From contig NC_135789.1 in the NCBI RefSeq assembly GCF_051106095.1, forward strand, positions 22,997,764 through 23,061,763: 64,000 nucleotides of DNA. Direction: 5' to 3'. Shown one piece after another: positions 62,820 through 64,000 of the stretch. Position 1 is the stretch's first letter. Each line of letters starts with the position of its first letter. The stretch is from Pogona vitticeps. Its lineage: Eukaryota; Chordata; Lepidosauria; Squamata; Agamidae. The notes under the pieces were generated by a model, which made no database searches, had not been told where the DNA came from, and saw only the letters and a program-made list of their open reading frames with translations. The position numbers and the translations under genes are program-made.

Positions 62820-63330
62820 GAGGAAGGCTGTTGCTCGGCAACCGGGAAGCAGCATCAGGCTAGTTGCTGGGCAACCGCCAAGCGCTCCTCCTTGTTGCAA
62901 GAACCCAACTTTTCCTTCCACATCTTCATTCTTTTATGTTTCTGCATTTTTACACGTTGGGCAAGAGACCAATCTTGGCCATCTGTTGAAAGAATGATCA
63001 CGTAATAACCTTGGTGGGTGACGGAAGCCAGACGAGCAGTGGACAGCTTGCTATGTACTACTTGTACTTTGGCTATTACAGTACTATGATTGCCACTACT
63101 ACTGCGCATGCGTGCGTGCACACAGATACTGACACATGGGTTTGCAGTTCCATGCGTTCATTGCTTAAGTGGAGAGTCCGGTGCGCTCCCAACCACCACG
63201 TGGTTCCCCGAGGGGATTAGAACACACCAGGGCTGCCCCATTCCATGTTCTGCATGCGCCGTTCAGACTCCTCCCCTCCCTATCGCATGCGCAGGGCAAC
63301 GGTCGGAATGGAGCCGCTTTTGTGCGCATG
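62820..63330. promoter_or_regulatory. Promoter-like region with two RFX X-boxes and NRF1-like sites
   Basis: GTTGCTCGGCAAC at 62,830-62,842 and GTTGCTGGGCAAC at 62,863-62,875 are near-perfect inverted X-box motifs, 33 bp apart. NRF1-like motifs are at 63,103-63,113 (TGCGCATGCGT), about 63,250-63,260 and 63,282-63,293 (CGCATGCGCAG), the last next to GGGCAACGG. The combination is common at TATA-less ciliary and housekeeping promoters. The gene it serves is not identified. Confidence 0.5.
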
Positions 63331-64000
63331 AATGTCCGCGTGGGCCTCGAAGCTTCTGGGCGTGGGATGTGATGTCGCTGACTCAGAGCACTTCTGTGAA
63401 ACTAATCTATGAGTTGGTTTTGTTTGCTTTAAAAAATTCTTTTTTTACAAAAATAATGTCTTTCTATAAACACAACCAGGAAAACGAAAAGCACCCCGTA
63501 TGCATTTTTACGCAAGGGAGACCTGGAGTTTCAAGGCATACACACACACTTATTTATCATTCATTCATTCATTTATATCCCACCTTTCTCCTTGAAAAAA
63601 AGACACACACAGACACATGCACCTCTAATAAATGTGGAATATTTTGCAACATCCTTAGATGGAGTTCCCCTGTAATATACACTGTGTAGAGATTTTTTTT
63701 TCCAAACAAAAAATTAACATTCATCTCCATTTTATGTCCTAGACTTTTGGCGAGACAATTACAAATAGCTTCTAGTATGTTTGTGTGTCTAGGCAGGAAC
63801 ACAACCACGTATCTATCCTGTATTTACATTTATCAGGGAGTGTACCAAATGACGTCCGGATGCTTTGTATAACCCGAACCCATGTTCAATGTTTTGTTCC
63901 TCTGTAATGCTTCACACCTCGCTTTCTGGAAGACAGAAGCATAGCTATTAGCAATAACTTACTGTACTTAAAAATGTTGTGTCTCATTATATTCATATCT
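63331..64000. other. Right edge, no gene seen
   Basis: AT-rich DNA with a LINE-tail-like piece near 63,560-63,600 (TTATATCCCACCTTTCTCCTT). No exon could be recognised. Confidence 0.4.

Overview
The window is nuclear DNA of a squamate reptile, most likely a lizard. A BovB (RTE) LINE with a 470-codon open frame, Sauria-type SINEs with the BovB-like 3' tail, squamate L2, CR1, L1 and R4-like LINE pieces, hAT and mariner elements, and GATA/GACA (Bkm-type) microsatellites all fit that group. Genes are intron-containing with GT/AG splice sites. No bacterial, viral-genome, CRISPR or rRNA feature was seen. All identities between repeats are estimates by eye.

The left 37.5 kb is built from a repeated block. 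Segment B (11,337-17,398) runs straight into segment A' (17,399-20,430). Segment B' (30,190-36,404) runs straight into a shortened A'' (36,405-37,490). Another A (1-3,120) starts at the left edge, so a further B probably lies just outside. Between the copies sit unrelated sequences: X (3,121-11,336), with an orphan last exon resembling GAS2L2, and Y (20,431-30,189), with a young BovB insertion and IFT22, whose last exon is not found. To the right, Z (37,500-64,000) carries CCDC92B.

Each A copy begins with a mariner transposon. Each B copy carries one minus-strand, three-exon gene whose frame is open in both copies (260 and 245 aa). Its predicted protein has a hydrophobic N-terminal part, a lone CxxC, a proline-rich repeat of variable length and an acidic tail with three M-[E/D]-W-[S/A]-P motifs. 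I do not recognise the family. Its first intron holds an older broken copy of its own exon 1, a LINE endonuclease fragment, a 428-bp MITE and an L1 3' fragment. A 136-bp hAT element with an 8-bp target duplication is present only in B', so it landed after the duplication.

In Z, a second and older duplication (37,966-39,850 versus 45,444-48,651) covers the first coding exon of CCDC92B, and the upstream copy has lost that exon. CCDC92B spans a GC-rich, CGG-repeat-bearing CpG island (about 43.2-43.95 kb), a probable non-coding first exon, and coding exons at 48.1, 55.6 and 57.5-58.3 kb. The far right has a promoter-like stretch (62.8-63.3 kb) with two near-perfect RFX X-boxes and NRF1-like sites, near an unassigned minus-strand ORF. 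IFT22 is a ciliary gene, the GAS2L2 family acts at ciliary microtubules, and both X-box regions suggest RFX control, so a ciliary theme recurs, though this may be chance.
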